Shown here piece by piece: positions 9,000 through 16,363 of a DNA stretch of 64,000 nucleotides. Every line of letters starts with the position of its first letter. Position 1 is the stretch's first letter. The stretch covers positions 1,550,001 through 1,614,000 of the forward strand of contig JADJJR010000001.1 in assembly GCA_016706425.1 (NCBI GenBank), written 5' to 3'. Made by a program: the position numbers and the translations under genes. A model generated the notes under the pieces. That model searched no databases. It saw nothing but the letters and a program-made list of their open reading frames with translations, and was not told the origin of the DNA. The stretch comes from Elusimicrobiota bacterium. GTDB taxonomy: Bacteria; Elusimicrobiota; Elusimicrobia; FEN-1173.

Positions 9000-10835
9000 T
9001 TGGTCGAACCCAAGCCCACGTCCACGAACCCGATGAGCTCCGCCGATGAAGCCGCGCCGGCGGCCGGGGCGGGCGACGCCCGTTTGGTGCCGGCGTACCT
9101 GTTCGAGGAATTCGTCGTCGGCGCCCACAACCGTTTCCCGCACGCGGCGGCCCTGGCCGTCTCGGAAAACCTCGGAAAGGCCTACAACCCCCTGTTCATC
9201 TACGGCCCCGTCGGAATCGGCAAAACCCACCTGATGCAAGCGGTGGGCCACCGCGTCCTCCAGCGGGCCCCCAACACCCGCGTTCTCTACGTCACCGCCC
9301 AACAATTCATGACCGAAGTCATCGAACTCCTTCAGGCGGGGAAACTTCAAACCCTGCGCGAACGCTACCGCGCCCTCGATCTGCTGTTGGTGGACGACAT
9401 CCAATTCCTGGCCACTTCCGAGGCCACCCAGGAGGAGTTCTTTCACACCTTCAACGATCTGCACGCCAGCGGCAAACAGATCATCATGACGTCGGACCGC
9501 CCTCCCAAAATGCTCACCACGCTGGAGGACCGCCTGCGCAGCCGTTTTGAATGGGGTCTTATCGCGGACGTGAAACCCACCAATTTGGAAACCCGCATGG
9601 CCATTCTGCGGAAAAAAGAGCTTCATCTGAAAGGTCTTCACCTTCCGGACGAAATCATTTTGTACATCGCCACCCGCCTCAAATCGAACGTGCGCGAATT
9701 GGAGGGTTTTCTTCGGCGCATACAGGCCTACACCCAATTGAACGCCCAGGAAATCACCTTGCCTCTGGTCCAGGAAATCCTCAAGGAACTGTTGCCTCCG
9801 GAGGATTGGACCGACGAAGGGGGAAAAACACCGGCCCCGGCCGAGATCGCGTCGCCGCCCCCCGCCTCGTTTTCGCAGGACATTGAAGAGGCCACGGAGG
9901 AAAAGAACCCCGCCTCCCCGCCCCCCGCGGAACAGGTCCGCGTTCCACCCCCCCCCCCCCCGGGGGGGGGGGGGGGCCCCCCCCCCCCGGGGGGGGGCCC
10001 CCCGCCTCCGCCGCCCCTGGAGATCAAAGCGCCCCCGCCCCCGGAGGTGCCGGCGGAACCCATGGCCATTCCGGAATTGCCCGATGGTCTCGGGGAAGAA
10101 GCCCCGCCCCCCCAAACGCCCAAGATTGTCCATCCGGCCAGGGCGCCGTTCACCCCGGCGCCCATTGTAAGACCGGCACAACCGCCGCGCGTGGAAAGCG
10201 GTCCGACACCCAAACCGACTCTTCCAACGATGATGCCGGGCAAGCCCACGCCCTTGCCCGGATCGTCGGGCCCGATGCCGTCCGCTGTGCCTTCACTGCG
10301 CCCCGGCGGCCTGAGCGGGGGCCCCCCCCCCATGGCCCCGCGACAGCCCATGCCGCCCGTCAAACCGCCCTCACCGCCGGGCGCGGCCCCCCCGCCGATG
10401 GGCCCCGGCGTTTCCGTCCCGGGCGCGCTGTCGCCAAACGCGGCGGCCATCCCCGTCGCCTTTTTCTTTCCCCAAAGCCAGGAAAAAGAACTCGACCGCA
10501 TGCGCAAAAAATTTGAGGAAATAATTAAGAAACACAAACTCAAATTCACCCTTCATTCCGCCGTGGAGTCGCCTTACCCCCTGGACGCCTCCTTGAACTA
10601 CGACGACTTCCTTTCCAAATGCACCGAGGCCCAGGTGTCCATCGCCATCGTTCTCGGCCCACCACCGGAAAGCGCCATTCAAGAAACCGTCTTTTTCAAC
10701 CAACTGCAGGAGGCTCTGGACAAGAACCGGGTCTCCCTTCAAATGGTGCCCTGGGACGAATTGGGGAAGGATTACCGGTTTTTAAACCTCGCCCTCGACA
10801 TCACCCTGCTGCGCATCAAACAAAAGAAACCATAA
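9000..10835 (+). CDS. DnaA-type AAA+ ATPase with proline-rich linker, lacking DnaA domain IV
   Basis: 611 aa. Residues about 20-262 are a clear DnaA domain III: FEEFVVGAHNRFPHAAA, Walker A GPVGIGKTH (about 69-77), Walker B LLLVDDIQF (about 128-136), sensor I TSDRPP, Arg-finger region DRLRSRFEWG, and sensor II KSNVRELEGFLRR. There is no domain IV: instead comes a proline-rich linker (about 265-480) and a C-terminal domain (about 482-611) paralogous to that of the preceding gene. It therefore cannot bind DnaA boxes in the usual way and is not the replication initiator. TTG start at 9000 with GGGGAGGG at 8987-8994; an in-frame ATG at 9033 is the alternative. The linker is encoded across a 56-bp run of pure C and G tracts. 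Confidence 0.8.
   Translation: MVEPKPTSTNPMSSADEAAPAAGAGDARLVPAYLFEEFVVGAHNRFPHAAALAVSENLGKAYNPLFIYGPVGIGKTHLMQAVGHRVLQRAPNTRVLYVTAQQFMTEVIELLQAGKLQTLRERYRALDLLLVDDIQFLATSEATQEEFFHTFNDLHASGKQIIMTSDRPPKMLTTLEDRLRSRFEWGLIADVKPTNLETRMAILRKKELHLKGLHLPDEIILYIATRLKSNVRELEGFLRRIQAYTQLNAQEITLPLVQEILKELLPPEDWTDEGGKTPAPAEIASPPPASFSQDIEEATEEKNPASPPPAEQVRVPPPPPPGGGGGPPPPGGGPPPPPPLEIKAPPPPEVPAEPMAIPELPDGLGEEAPPPQTPKIVHPARAPFTPAPIVRPAQPPRVESGPTPKPTLPTMMPGKPTPLPGSSGPMPSAVPSLRPGGLSGGPPPMAPRQPMPPVKPPSPPGAAPPPMGPGVSVPGALSPNAAAIPVAFFFPQSQEKELDRMRKKFEEIIKKHKLKFTLHSAVESPYPLDASLNYDDFLSKCTEAQVSIAIVLGPPPESAIQETVFFNQLQEALDKNRVSLQMVPWDELGKDYRFLNLALDITLLRIKQKKP
9948..10003. repeat. Alternating C/G homopolymer tract
   Basis: Fourteen C (9948-9961), fifteen G (9962-9976), twelve C (9977-9988), nine G (9989-9997), six C (9998-10003), without another base. 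It lies in the linker of the DnaA-like gene and encodes alternating Pro and Gly. The runs are self-complementary and prone to slippage; tract lengths may also be unreliable in the assembly. Confidence 0.95.
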
Positions 10836-10842
10836 TCCAATC

Positions 10843-10871
10843 TTGTCAGGGTCGCTCAAATCTCCTAAAAT
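10843..10871 (+). promoter_or_regulatory. Promoter of tRNA-Cys
   Basis: TTGTCA (10843-10848), 17-bp spacer, TAAAAT (10866-10871), ending 23 bp before the mature tRNA 5' end. Good match to a housekeeping promoter. Confidence 0.6.
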
Positions 10872-10894
10872 ACGTTTCTGGGTTAGGCTTCCCT

Positions 10895-10971
10895 GGTGCG
10901 GTACCCAAGTGGCCTAAGGGGGAAGTCTGCAAAACTTCTATTCGCCGGTTCAAATCCGGCCCGCACCTCCA
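10895..10971 (+). tRNA. tRNA-Cys (GCA)
   Basis: Acceptor stem GGTGCGG/CCGCACC (10895-10901 with 10961-10967); anticodon stem GAAGT/ACTTC with loop CTGCAAA, anticodon GCA at 10929-10931; T arm GCCGG-TTCAAAT-CCGGC. The discriminator is T (10968), as expected for Cys, and CCA is encoded (10969-10971). queF follows 17 bp later and may be co-transcribed. Confidence 0.95.
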
Positions 10972-10988
10972 ATTCGCAGGGACACACG

Positions 10989-11396
10989 GTGAAAAAAAAG
11001 ATTCAACGACCGCGCGCGTACACGCAAACCCACGCCCGGTCCGGCGTCGACGCCGCCTTGCCGACGATCGATGTGTTTGAAAATCAGTACCCCGGCTACA
11101 GCATCGCGCTGGCCTTCCCGGAATTCACCTCCGTGTGCCCGAAAACGGGTTTACCCGATTTCGGTACCATCACGATTCGATACCAACCGAACCGTTGGTG
11201 CCTTGAGACGAAGTCCTTGAAACTCTATTTGAACGCGTTTCGGAATCTGGGCATCTTCACGGAGAATGTGGTGAACCGGGTTTTGGCGTCCGTGGTCAAA
11301 GACGCCCGGCCCGTTTGGACGGAGGTGGAAGGCCGGTTCGCTTCACGGGGCGGCATTGAAGCCCGCATCACCGCCCGGCACGGCCGCGTTCGTTGA
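10989..11396 (+). CDS. queF: NADPH-dependent 7-cyano-7-deazaguanine reductase QueF
   Basis: 135 aa, short (unimodular) QueF. FPEFTSVCPKTGLPDFGTI (from about residue 43) contains the catalytic Cys and the substrate-binding Asp; LETKSLKLYLNAFRN is the second family signature. It reduces preQ0 to preQ1 in queuosine biosynthesis. The GTG at 10989 is chosen because the open frame upstream only crosses tRNA-Cys. queC, acting two steps earlier in the same pathway, is at 61.8 kb. The basic N-terminus (KKKIQRPRA) is typical of the short form. Confidence 0.93.
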   Translation: MKKKIQRPRAYTQTHARSGVDAALPTIDVFENQYPGYSIALAFPEFTSVCPKTGLPDFGTITIRYQPNRWCLETKSLKLYLNAFRNLGIFTENVVNRVLASVVKDARPVWTEVEGRFASRGGIEARITARHGRVR

Positions 11397-11418
11397 TTTC
11401 GTTCTCTTTACTCTTTAC

Positions 11419-11492
11419 GCTCGGTTAGCTCAGTTGGTTAGAGTACCTCCTTGACATGGAGGGGGTCACAGGTTCGAGTCCTGTACCGAGCA
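11419..11492 (+). tRNA. tRNA-Val (GAC)
   Basis: Acceptor stem GCTCGGT/ACCGAGC (11419-11425 with 11485-11491), D arm GCTCAGTTGGTTAGAG, anticodon stem CCTCC/GGAGG with loop TTGACAT, anticodon GAC at 11453-11455, T arm ACAGG-TTCGAGT-CCTGT. Discriminator A at 11492; CCA is not encoded, unlike tRNA-Cys nearby. The discriminator base is also the first base of the hairpin repeat that follows. Confidence 0.95.
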
Positions 11493-11811
11493 GATTTACA
11501 AATTCCCTGAAGGGGAATTTGTAAATCTGAAGGGTCCCTGGCATCGGACCTCCGGCGGTTTGCGCCGAGGTTCGGGCGGTACGGCCGACCGTGTCGGCCG
11601 CATCCATCAGGGGGGATTCCTCCCGGCGTCGCGGGGGAGCGAAGTCCTGGACCCAAATTCCCTGAAGGGGAATTTGTAAATCGGATGGGTCCCTGGCATC
11701 GGACCTCCGGCGGTGTGGGGCGAGGTTCGGGCGGTTCGGGCGGTCCGGCCGACCGTGTCGGCCGCGTCCATCAGGGGGTTTCCTCCCCGCGTCCGCGGGG
11801 GGCGAAGTCCT
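11492..11811. repeat. Two tandem copies of a structured intergenic repeat
   Basis: Unit 1 spans about 11492-11650 and unit 2 about 11651-11811, at roughly 80-90% visible identity. Each has four hairpins in the same order: a palindrome around CAAATTCCC/GGGAATTTG (perfect 16-bp stem in unit 1, 11492-11507 with 11513-11528; 9 bp in unit 2), GGTCC/GGACC, CGGCCGAC-cgt-GTCGGCCG (11582-11600; 11746-11764), and a CCCCGCG/CGCGGGG-type stem. This fills the tRNA-Val to thrS gap (373 bp); no convincing protein is encoded. It could be a REP/MITE-like element or a structured leader of thrS. Confidence 0.8.
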
Positions 11812-11865
11812 GTAAACCGCCTTAAAGGCGCAATCTCTTTTTCAATTTTCAGGAAAACGGCACCC

Positions 11866-13620
11866 ATGTCCCAACAAACGACCGGCACGCTCAATCGGGA
11901 AGATTACCTTTACAAGCTCCGCCATTCCACGACCCACGTCATGGCCCAGGCGGTCCAGGACTTGTTTCCCGGCACCAAATTGACCATCGGCCCGCCGGTG
12001 GACGACGGGTTCTATTACGATTTCGACTCGGAACACCGCTTCACCCCCGAGGACCTCGAAAAAATCGAAAAACGCATGCGCGCCATTGTCGAGGGCAACC
12101 ACCCGTTCGCCATGAGCACCCACAACGCCGGCGAATCCCGGGCCTTCTGGGAAAAGCGGGGGGAGAAATACAAAGTCGAAATCATCGACGACCTCAAAGA
12201 ACCCACCGTCACCCATTGTTCCCACGACGCTTTCGTCGATCTTTGCCGCGGGCACCACGTCGACACCACCCGGGACATCCGCCACTTCAAACTGACCAAA
12301 ATCGCCGGCGCCTACTGGCGGGGGGATGAAAAACGCGAACGTCTCCAGCGCATCTACGGCACCGCCTGGCCGTCCGAACAGGAATTGAAGGATTACCTCA
12401 CTCGTCTCGAAGAAGCCAAAAAACGGGACCACCGGGAATTGGGCCCCCGCCTCGGTCTCTTCTCCATCGAACACGACGAAGGCGGGTCCGGTTTGATTTA
12501 CTGGCTCCCCAAGGGCACCGCCACCCGACGCATCATCGAAGACACGCTCAAGGACTACCTCACCGCCCACGGCTACGACTTCGTTTGCACCCCGCACGTG
12601 GCGCGATCGACCCTTTGGAAAACCTCGGGCCATCTGGATTATTACCGGGACAACATGTACCCCGCCATGGATTTGGAGAACCAGGAGTTCCTCCTCAAAC
12701 CCATGAACTGCCCGGGCCACATCCTGATTTACAAATCCACCCTCCACTCCTACCGGGAACTGCCGCTCCGCTACGCCGAATTCGGCACCGTCTACCGGTT
12801 CGAACGCAGTGGCGTTCTGCACGGCCTCATGCGCGTGCGCGGGTTCACGCAAGACGACGCGCACATCTTTTGCCGCCCCGACCAGGTGGAGGGGGAAGTG
12901 GTCGAAATCCTTAAAATCATCACCGACATCCTGGCGATGTTCGGCTTTAAGGATTACGACATCAAATTGTCCACCCGGCCCGAAAAATACTCCGGCACCC
13001 TCGAAGGCTGGGCCCAGGCCGAGGGGGCCCTGCGCAAGGCGCTCGAGACCGTGGGGCTCGCTTACACCATCGACCCGGGCGAAGGGGTGTTCTACGGCCC
13101 CAAAATCGATTTAAAGATCAAGGATTCTCTTGGCCGCCAGTGGCAATGCTCCACCGTCCAAGTCGATTTCAACAACCCGCAGCGGTTCAACATCACCTAC
13201 CGCGATGAAAAAGGCGGGGAAACCCAGGTCTTCATGATCCACCGGGCGCTGTTGGGCTCCCTGGAGCGTTTTTTCGGGGTCCTGATCGAGCATTACGCCG
13301 GGGCCTTCCCGCTGTGGCTCGCCCCCGTGCAAGCGACGGTGCTGCCCATCTCCGAAAAGTTCCAGGGCTACGCCGACGAGGTCTTGGCCGAATTAAAAAA
13401 GGCCGGTCTGCGCGCGACGGTCAACGACGCGGCCGACAAAATCGGCGCCAAGATCCGCGAAGCCACGGTTCAAAAAATCCCTTACATGCTCGTCGTCGGC
13501 GGCCGCGAGGCCGAAACGCGCGCCGTGTCCCTGCGCACCCGCGACGGCAAGGACCTCGGCCCCCGGCCCCTGGCCGAAGCCATCCCCTTTTTGCGCGACG
13601 AAGTTCAGCGCCGCGCCTAA
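11866..13620 (+). CDS. thrS: Threonyl-tRNA synthetase lacking the TGS domain
   Basis: 584 aa, versus about 640 in most bacteria. The protein begins almost directly with the second additional (editing) domain: HSTTHVMAQAVQDLFP carries the HxxxH zinc/editing motif, and CRGHHVDTT follows. The class II core follows, with MNCPGH and motif 2 in RYAEFGTVYRFERSGVLHG, then RVRGFTQDDAHIF and the anticodon-binding domain (VQATVLPISEK onward). The N-terminal TGS domain is absent. ATG 11866 has CAGGA 11 bases upstream; the open frame further upstream crosses the tandem repeat and is not coding. It charges tRNA-Thr in the cytosol. Confidence 0.95.
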   Translation: MSQQTTGTLNREDYLYKLRHSTTHVMAQAVQDLFPGTKLTIGPPVDDGFYYDFDSEHRFTPEDLEKIEKRMRAIVEGNHPFAMSTHNAGESRAFWEKRGEKYKVEIIDDLKEPTVTHCSHDAFVDLCRGHHVDTTRDIRHFKLTKIAGAYWRGDEKRERLQRIYGTAWPSEQELKDYLTRLEEAKKRDHRELGPRLGLFSIEHDEGGSGLIYWLPKGTATRRIIEDTLKDYLTAHGYDFVCTPHVARSTLWKTSGHLDYYRDNMYPAMDLENQEFLLKPMNCPGHILIYKSTLHSYRELPLRYAEFGTVYRFERSGVLHGLMRVRGFTQDDAHIFCRPDQVEGEVVEILKIITDILAMFGFKDYDIKLSTRPEKYSGTLEGWAQAEGALRKALETVGLAYTIDPGEGVFYGPKIDLKIKDSLGRQWQCSTVQVDFNNPQRFNITYRDEKGGETQVFMIHRALLGSLERFFGVLIEHYAGAFPLWLAPVQATVLPISEKFQGYADEVLAELKKAGLRATVNDAADKIGAKIREATVQKIPYMLVVGGREAETRAVSLRTRDGKDLGPRPLAEAIPFLRDEVQRRA

Positions 13621-13644
13621 CGCACCGACAAGAGGAGAATACAC

Positions 13645-14247
13645 ATGAGCGACGTCGTTCGAGTGGGTCAAACGGTTCCGGATTTCGAGTTGGAGATTTT
13701 CGATCCCAAGAAAAACGAGTTCGGGAAAATGGCCTTGGCGGATCTGAAAAAACAAGGCAAGTGGACCGTCTTGGTGTTCTACCCCGCCGACTACACCTTC
13801 GTCTGCCCGACCGAATTGGCCGACGTGGCCGACCAGTACGCCGAATTGCAGGCCGCCGGGGCGGAAGTGATCTCGGTGTCCACCGACACCAAGTTCGTGC
13901 ACCTCGCCTGGCAGCGCGAGGAGAAACTCCTGAAAGACGTGAAATACCCCATGGGCGCGGACACCACCGGCAAGGTCTCCCGCCTCTTCGGCGTGTACGA
14001 CGAAGCCTCGGGCCTCGCCCTGCGCGGCACCTTCATCATCAATCCCGACGGTAAGTTGGCGTCGAGCGAGGTAAACTTTTACAACGTCGGCCGCAGCGCG
14101 GCGGAACTCCTCCGCAAAACCCAGGCCAACGCCCACCTCGCCAAGAACCCCAACGAAGTCTGCCCGGCGAACTGGTCCAAGGGCGGGAAAACGCTCAAGA
14201 ACCCCGGCGCCGCCATGGTCGGCCGCGTCGCGGAAGCCTTGAAGTAA
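13645..14247 (+). CDS. ahpC: Peroxiredoxin, AhpC/typical 2-Cys class
   Basis: 200 aa. FYPADYTFVCPTE (about residues 47-59) contains the peroxidatic Cys, and EVCPANW (about 173) the resolving Cys. It reduces hydrogen and alkyl peroxides, using thioredoxin or AhpF. GAGGAG sits 8 bases upstream of the ATG. The gene ends in a strong terminator at 14268-14305, so it is probably the end of a thrS-ahpC transcript or a monocistron. No ahpF is in the window. Confidence 0.95.
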   Translation: MSDVVRVGQTVPDFELEIFDPKKNEFGKMALADLKKQGKWTVLVFYPADYTFVCPTELADVADQYAELQAAGAEVISVSTDTKFVHLAWQREEKLLKDVKYPMGADTTGKVSRLFGVYDEASGLALRGTFIINPDGKLASSEVNFYNVGRSAAELLRKTQANAHLAKNPNEVCPANWSKGGKTLKNPGAAMVGRVAEALK

Positions 14248-14267
14248 GGAGAGCGAAAATTCAAACC

Positions 14268-14305
14268 CACCCTCCCCCGGTGTGACCCGGGGGAGGGTGT
14301 TTTTT
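14268..14305 (+). terminator. Rho-independent terminator of ahpC
   Basis: 13-bp stem CACCCTCCCCCGG (14268-14280) with CCGGGGGAGGGTG (14287-14299), loop of 6, then six T (14300-14305). Confidence 0.93.
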
Positions 14306-14313
14306 CATCGACC

Positions 14314-15690
14314 ATGCCAACGGAAATTGAAGACATCGGAACCGAACGTCCCCAGGTCCTCGTGATCGGGGGGGGCTTCGCCGGCGCGGCCGCGGCGGCC
14401 CGCCTGGCGGAAGGCGGTCTCGCGGTGACGCTCCTCGAGGAGCGGCCCATTCTCGGCGGTCGCGCCACCTCGTTCAAAGACGGGGTAACCAAACAGGACG
14501 TCGACAACGGCCAACACCTCTTTCTCGGGGCCTACCGCGACACGCAGGCGTTTTTGAAACGCTTGGGGGTCCTGGACCGCCTGCGGTTCGAAAAAAACAT
14601 CGCCGTGACGTTCATCAACCGCGCCGGCCGTCGTTCGCGGCTCGCGCCGCGCCTTTTGCCCGGCCGCCTGGGCCTTCTCTTGGGTGTGTTCCTTTTCCGC
14701 GAACTGCGTTTAATAGACAAGCTTTCCCTCCTCTGGGGCCTGTTGCGGGCCCGTCCGCCCCGGGGGGAGGCCGCCTCGAGTCAAACCGTTTCCCGTTGGC
14801 TGTCGGCACTCCACCAAACGCCGGGGGCCCGCCGCGCTTTTTGGGATCCCTTGTGCTACGCCGCGCTCAACGAACGCCCCGACCGGGCCTCCGCCGCCGC
14901 CTTCGCCGCGGCCCTCAAGGAAGGCTTTCTCGCCTCCGGAAGCGCCAGCGGCTTGGGCCACAGCACCCTGCCTTTGGGGCGATTGTGGACGGTGGAACTG
15001 GCGGAGTATTTGAAACGCCGGGGGGGCCGCGTGGCCGCCCGTCTAAAAGCCACGCGCTTGCACATCGAAGGCGATCGTGTCACGGCCGTCGACGTGGAAG
15101 GCGAACCGCCCGTGCGGGTCGACGCCGTGGTCCTGGCCACCCCGGTCCGGGAAAGCTGGGACCTGTTGCCGGACTCCCTCAAAAACCGACACCCCCTTTT
15201 GGCCCAGGCCGAAGCCTCGCCCATTTTGGCCATCAACCTCTGGTTCTCCCGGTCGCCCTTCGAAGCCCCCTTCGTGGCGCTTTTGGACATGGACCTCCAA
15301 TGGCTTTTTAACCGCGAGGCCCTGTGGGGACCGGCCGGCCGGGGACAAATCAGCGCCGTTCTTAGCGCGGCGCGAGCGCACGAACAACGCCCCAACGAGG
15401 AGTTGATCGCCCTGGCCCTGGCCGACCTGCGGCGCGCCTTCCCCCGTTTCACCGAAGACCCGCGACACGCCACCGTGCTTTGGGAGCGTCGCGCCACACC
15501 GTCGCCCACGCCGGCCTTTTGGGCCGCGCGGCCGCCCATCGCCACACCGCTGACCAACTTGGTTTTGGCGGGGGACTGGACCGACGTCGGCCTGCCGCCG
15601 ACCATCGAAGCCGCCTGTCGCAGCGGTCACCGGGCGGCGGAAGAGTTGCTCCGCACCGTCCAACACACCCCGGAAGCCGCCCGTGCTTAA
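14314..15690 (+). CDS. hpnE: FAD-dependent desaturase, hydroxysqualene dehydroxylase HpnE-like
   Basis: 458 aa amine-oxidase-fold flavoprotein. VLVIGGGFAGAAAAARLAE (about residues 15-33) is the FAD dinucleotide motif, followed by LEERPILGGRATSF; VLAGDWTDVGLPPTIEAA near the C-terminus closes the FAD site. NGQHLFLGAYRDTQAFLKRL (about 64-83) is typical of HpnE, which makes squalene from hydroxysqualene in the HpnCDE route. The other hpn genes are not in the window, so the substrate is inferred; a carotenoid desaturase is the main alternative. Starts 9 bp after the ahpC terminator; its stop overlaps the GTG of the next gene by 8 bp. Confidence 0.75.
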   Translation: MPTEIEDIGTERPQVLVIGGGFAGAAAAARLAEGGLAVTLLEERPILGGRATSFKDGVTKQDVDNGQHLFLGAYRDTQAFLKRLGVLDRLRFEKNIAVTFINRAGRRSRLAPRLLPGRLGLLLGVFLFRELRLIDKLSLLWGLLRARPPRGEAASSQTVSRWLSALHQTPGARRAFWDPLCYAALNERPDRASAAAFAAALKEGFLASGSASGLGHSTLPLGRLWTVELAEYLKRRGGRVAARLKATRLHIEGDRVTAVDVEGEPPVRVDAVVLATPVRESWDLLPDSLKNRHPLLAQAEASPILAINLWFSRSPFEAPFVALLDMDLQWLFNREALWGPAGRGQISAVLSAARAHEQRPNEELIALALADLRRAFPRFTEDPRHATVLWERRATPSPTPAFWAARPPIATPLTNLVLAGDWTDVGLPPTIEAACRSGHRAAEELLRTVQHTPEAARA

Positions 15691-16363
15691 AGCGATTATC
15701 TTCGACTGCGACGGCGTCATCGCCGATTCGGAACACCTGCATTTTTCCCTGTTTCAAAAAGTGTTGGCCGAAGTGGGCGTGCCGCTCACCCAAAAAGAAT
15801 ACGTGGACCACTACCTCGCCATGGACGACAAGGGCTGTTACCGCGCCCTCTTCGCCGCCCACAACAAACCGCTGACCGACTCGGAAATGCACCGCCTCAT
15901 CGCCCGCAAAACCGACCTTTACAAAAAGACCGCCGCCCAGAGCCTGGTGATCCTGCCGGGCGTGGTGGAGTTCGTCATGGCGGTCTCCCAAAAATACCCG
16001 TTGGCCATGGCCTCGGGCGCCCTGCGCGACGAGGTCAAGCTCATGATCGGGGCCGCCGGCATCGACTCCTTTTTCGACGTGGTCGTCGCCGCGGAGGACG
16101 TCGTGAACGGCAAACCCGCTCCCGACGCCTATCTCAAAGCGCTCGCGGGGCTCAACGCCAAACACCCCGACCGGCGCATTCAGCCCGGGGAATGCCTGGT
16201 GGTGGAAGATTCCAAACACGGCCTGTTGTCGGCGCGCGCCGCCGGCATGAAGTGCGTGGCCGTGACGACCACCTACGCCGCCGAGGAGTTGTCGGCCGCC
16301 GACAAAGTGGTGCCCGTGCTCACGGCCGTGCGGGTGAAGGATTTGGAGGCCCTCTTCGCGTGA
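15683..16363 (+). CDS. HAD-superfamily hydrolase, beta-phosphoglucomutase-like
   Basis: 226 aa. FDCDGVIADSE (residues 7-17) is HAD motif I with the nucleophile and acid Asp; MASGA is motif II; KPAPDAYL carries the motif III Lys; VVEDSKHGLLSARAAGM is motif IV. The alpha-helical cap (about 18-85) puts it in subfamily IA with beta-PGM and phosphoglycolate phosphatases. Substrate unknown, a small phosphosugar or phosphoglycolate. GTG start inside the 3' end of the upstream gene and GTGA overlap with the downstream gene. Confidence 0.85.
   Translation: MLKAIIFDCDGVIADSEHLHFSLFQKVLAEVGVPLTQKEYVDHYLAMDDKGCYRALFAAHNKPLTDSEMHRLIARKTDLYKKTAAQSLVILPGVVEFVMAVSQKYPLAMASGALRDEVKLMIGAAGIDSFFDVVVAAEDVVNGKPAPDAYLKALAGLNAKHPDRRIQPGECLVVEDSKHGLLSARAAGMKCVAVTTTYAAEELSAADKVVPVLTAVRVKDLEALFA

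Noticed and set aside
9000..10835. Replication initiator dnaA
   Set aside because: AAA+ domain III is DnaA-like, but domain IV with the DNA-binding helix-turn-helix is absent and replaced by a Pro-rich linker and a different domain.
10896..11396. A longer queF starting at 10896
   Set aside because: The extra codons run through tRNA-Cys; GTG 10989 gives the normal short QueF.
11713..11865. 51-residue N-terminal extension of ThrRS
   Set aside because: It is a translation of the tandem structured repeat and does not resemble a TGS domain.
11425..11894. Small minus-strand reading frames across tRNA-Val and the repeats
   Set aside because: They read antisense tRNA and the repeat units; a classic false gene pattern.
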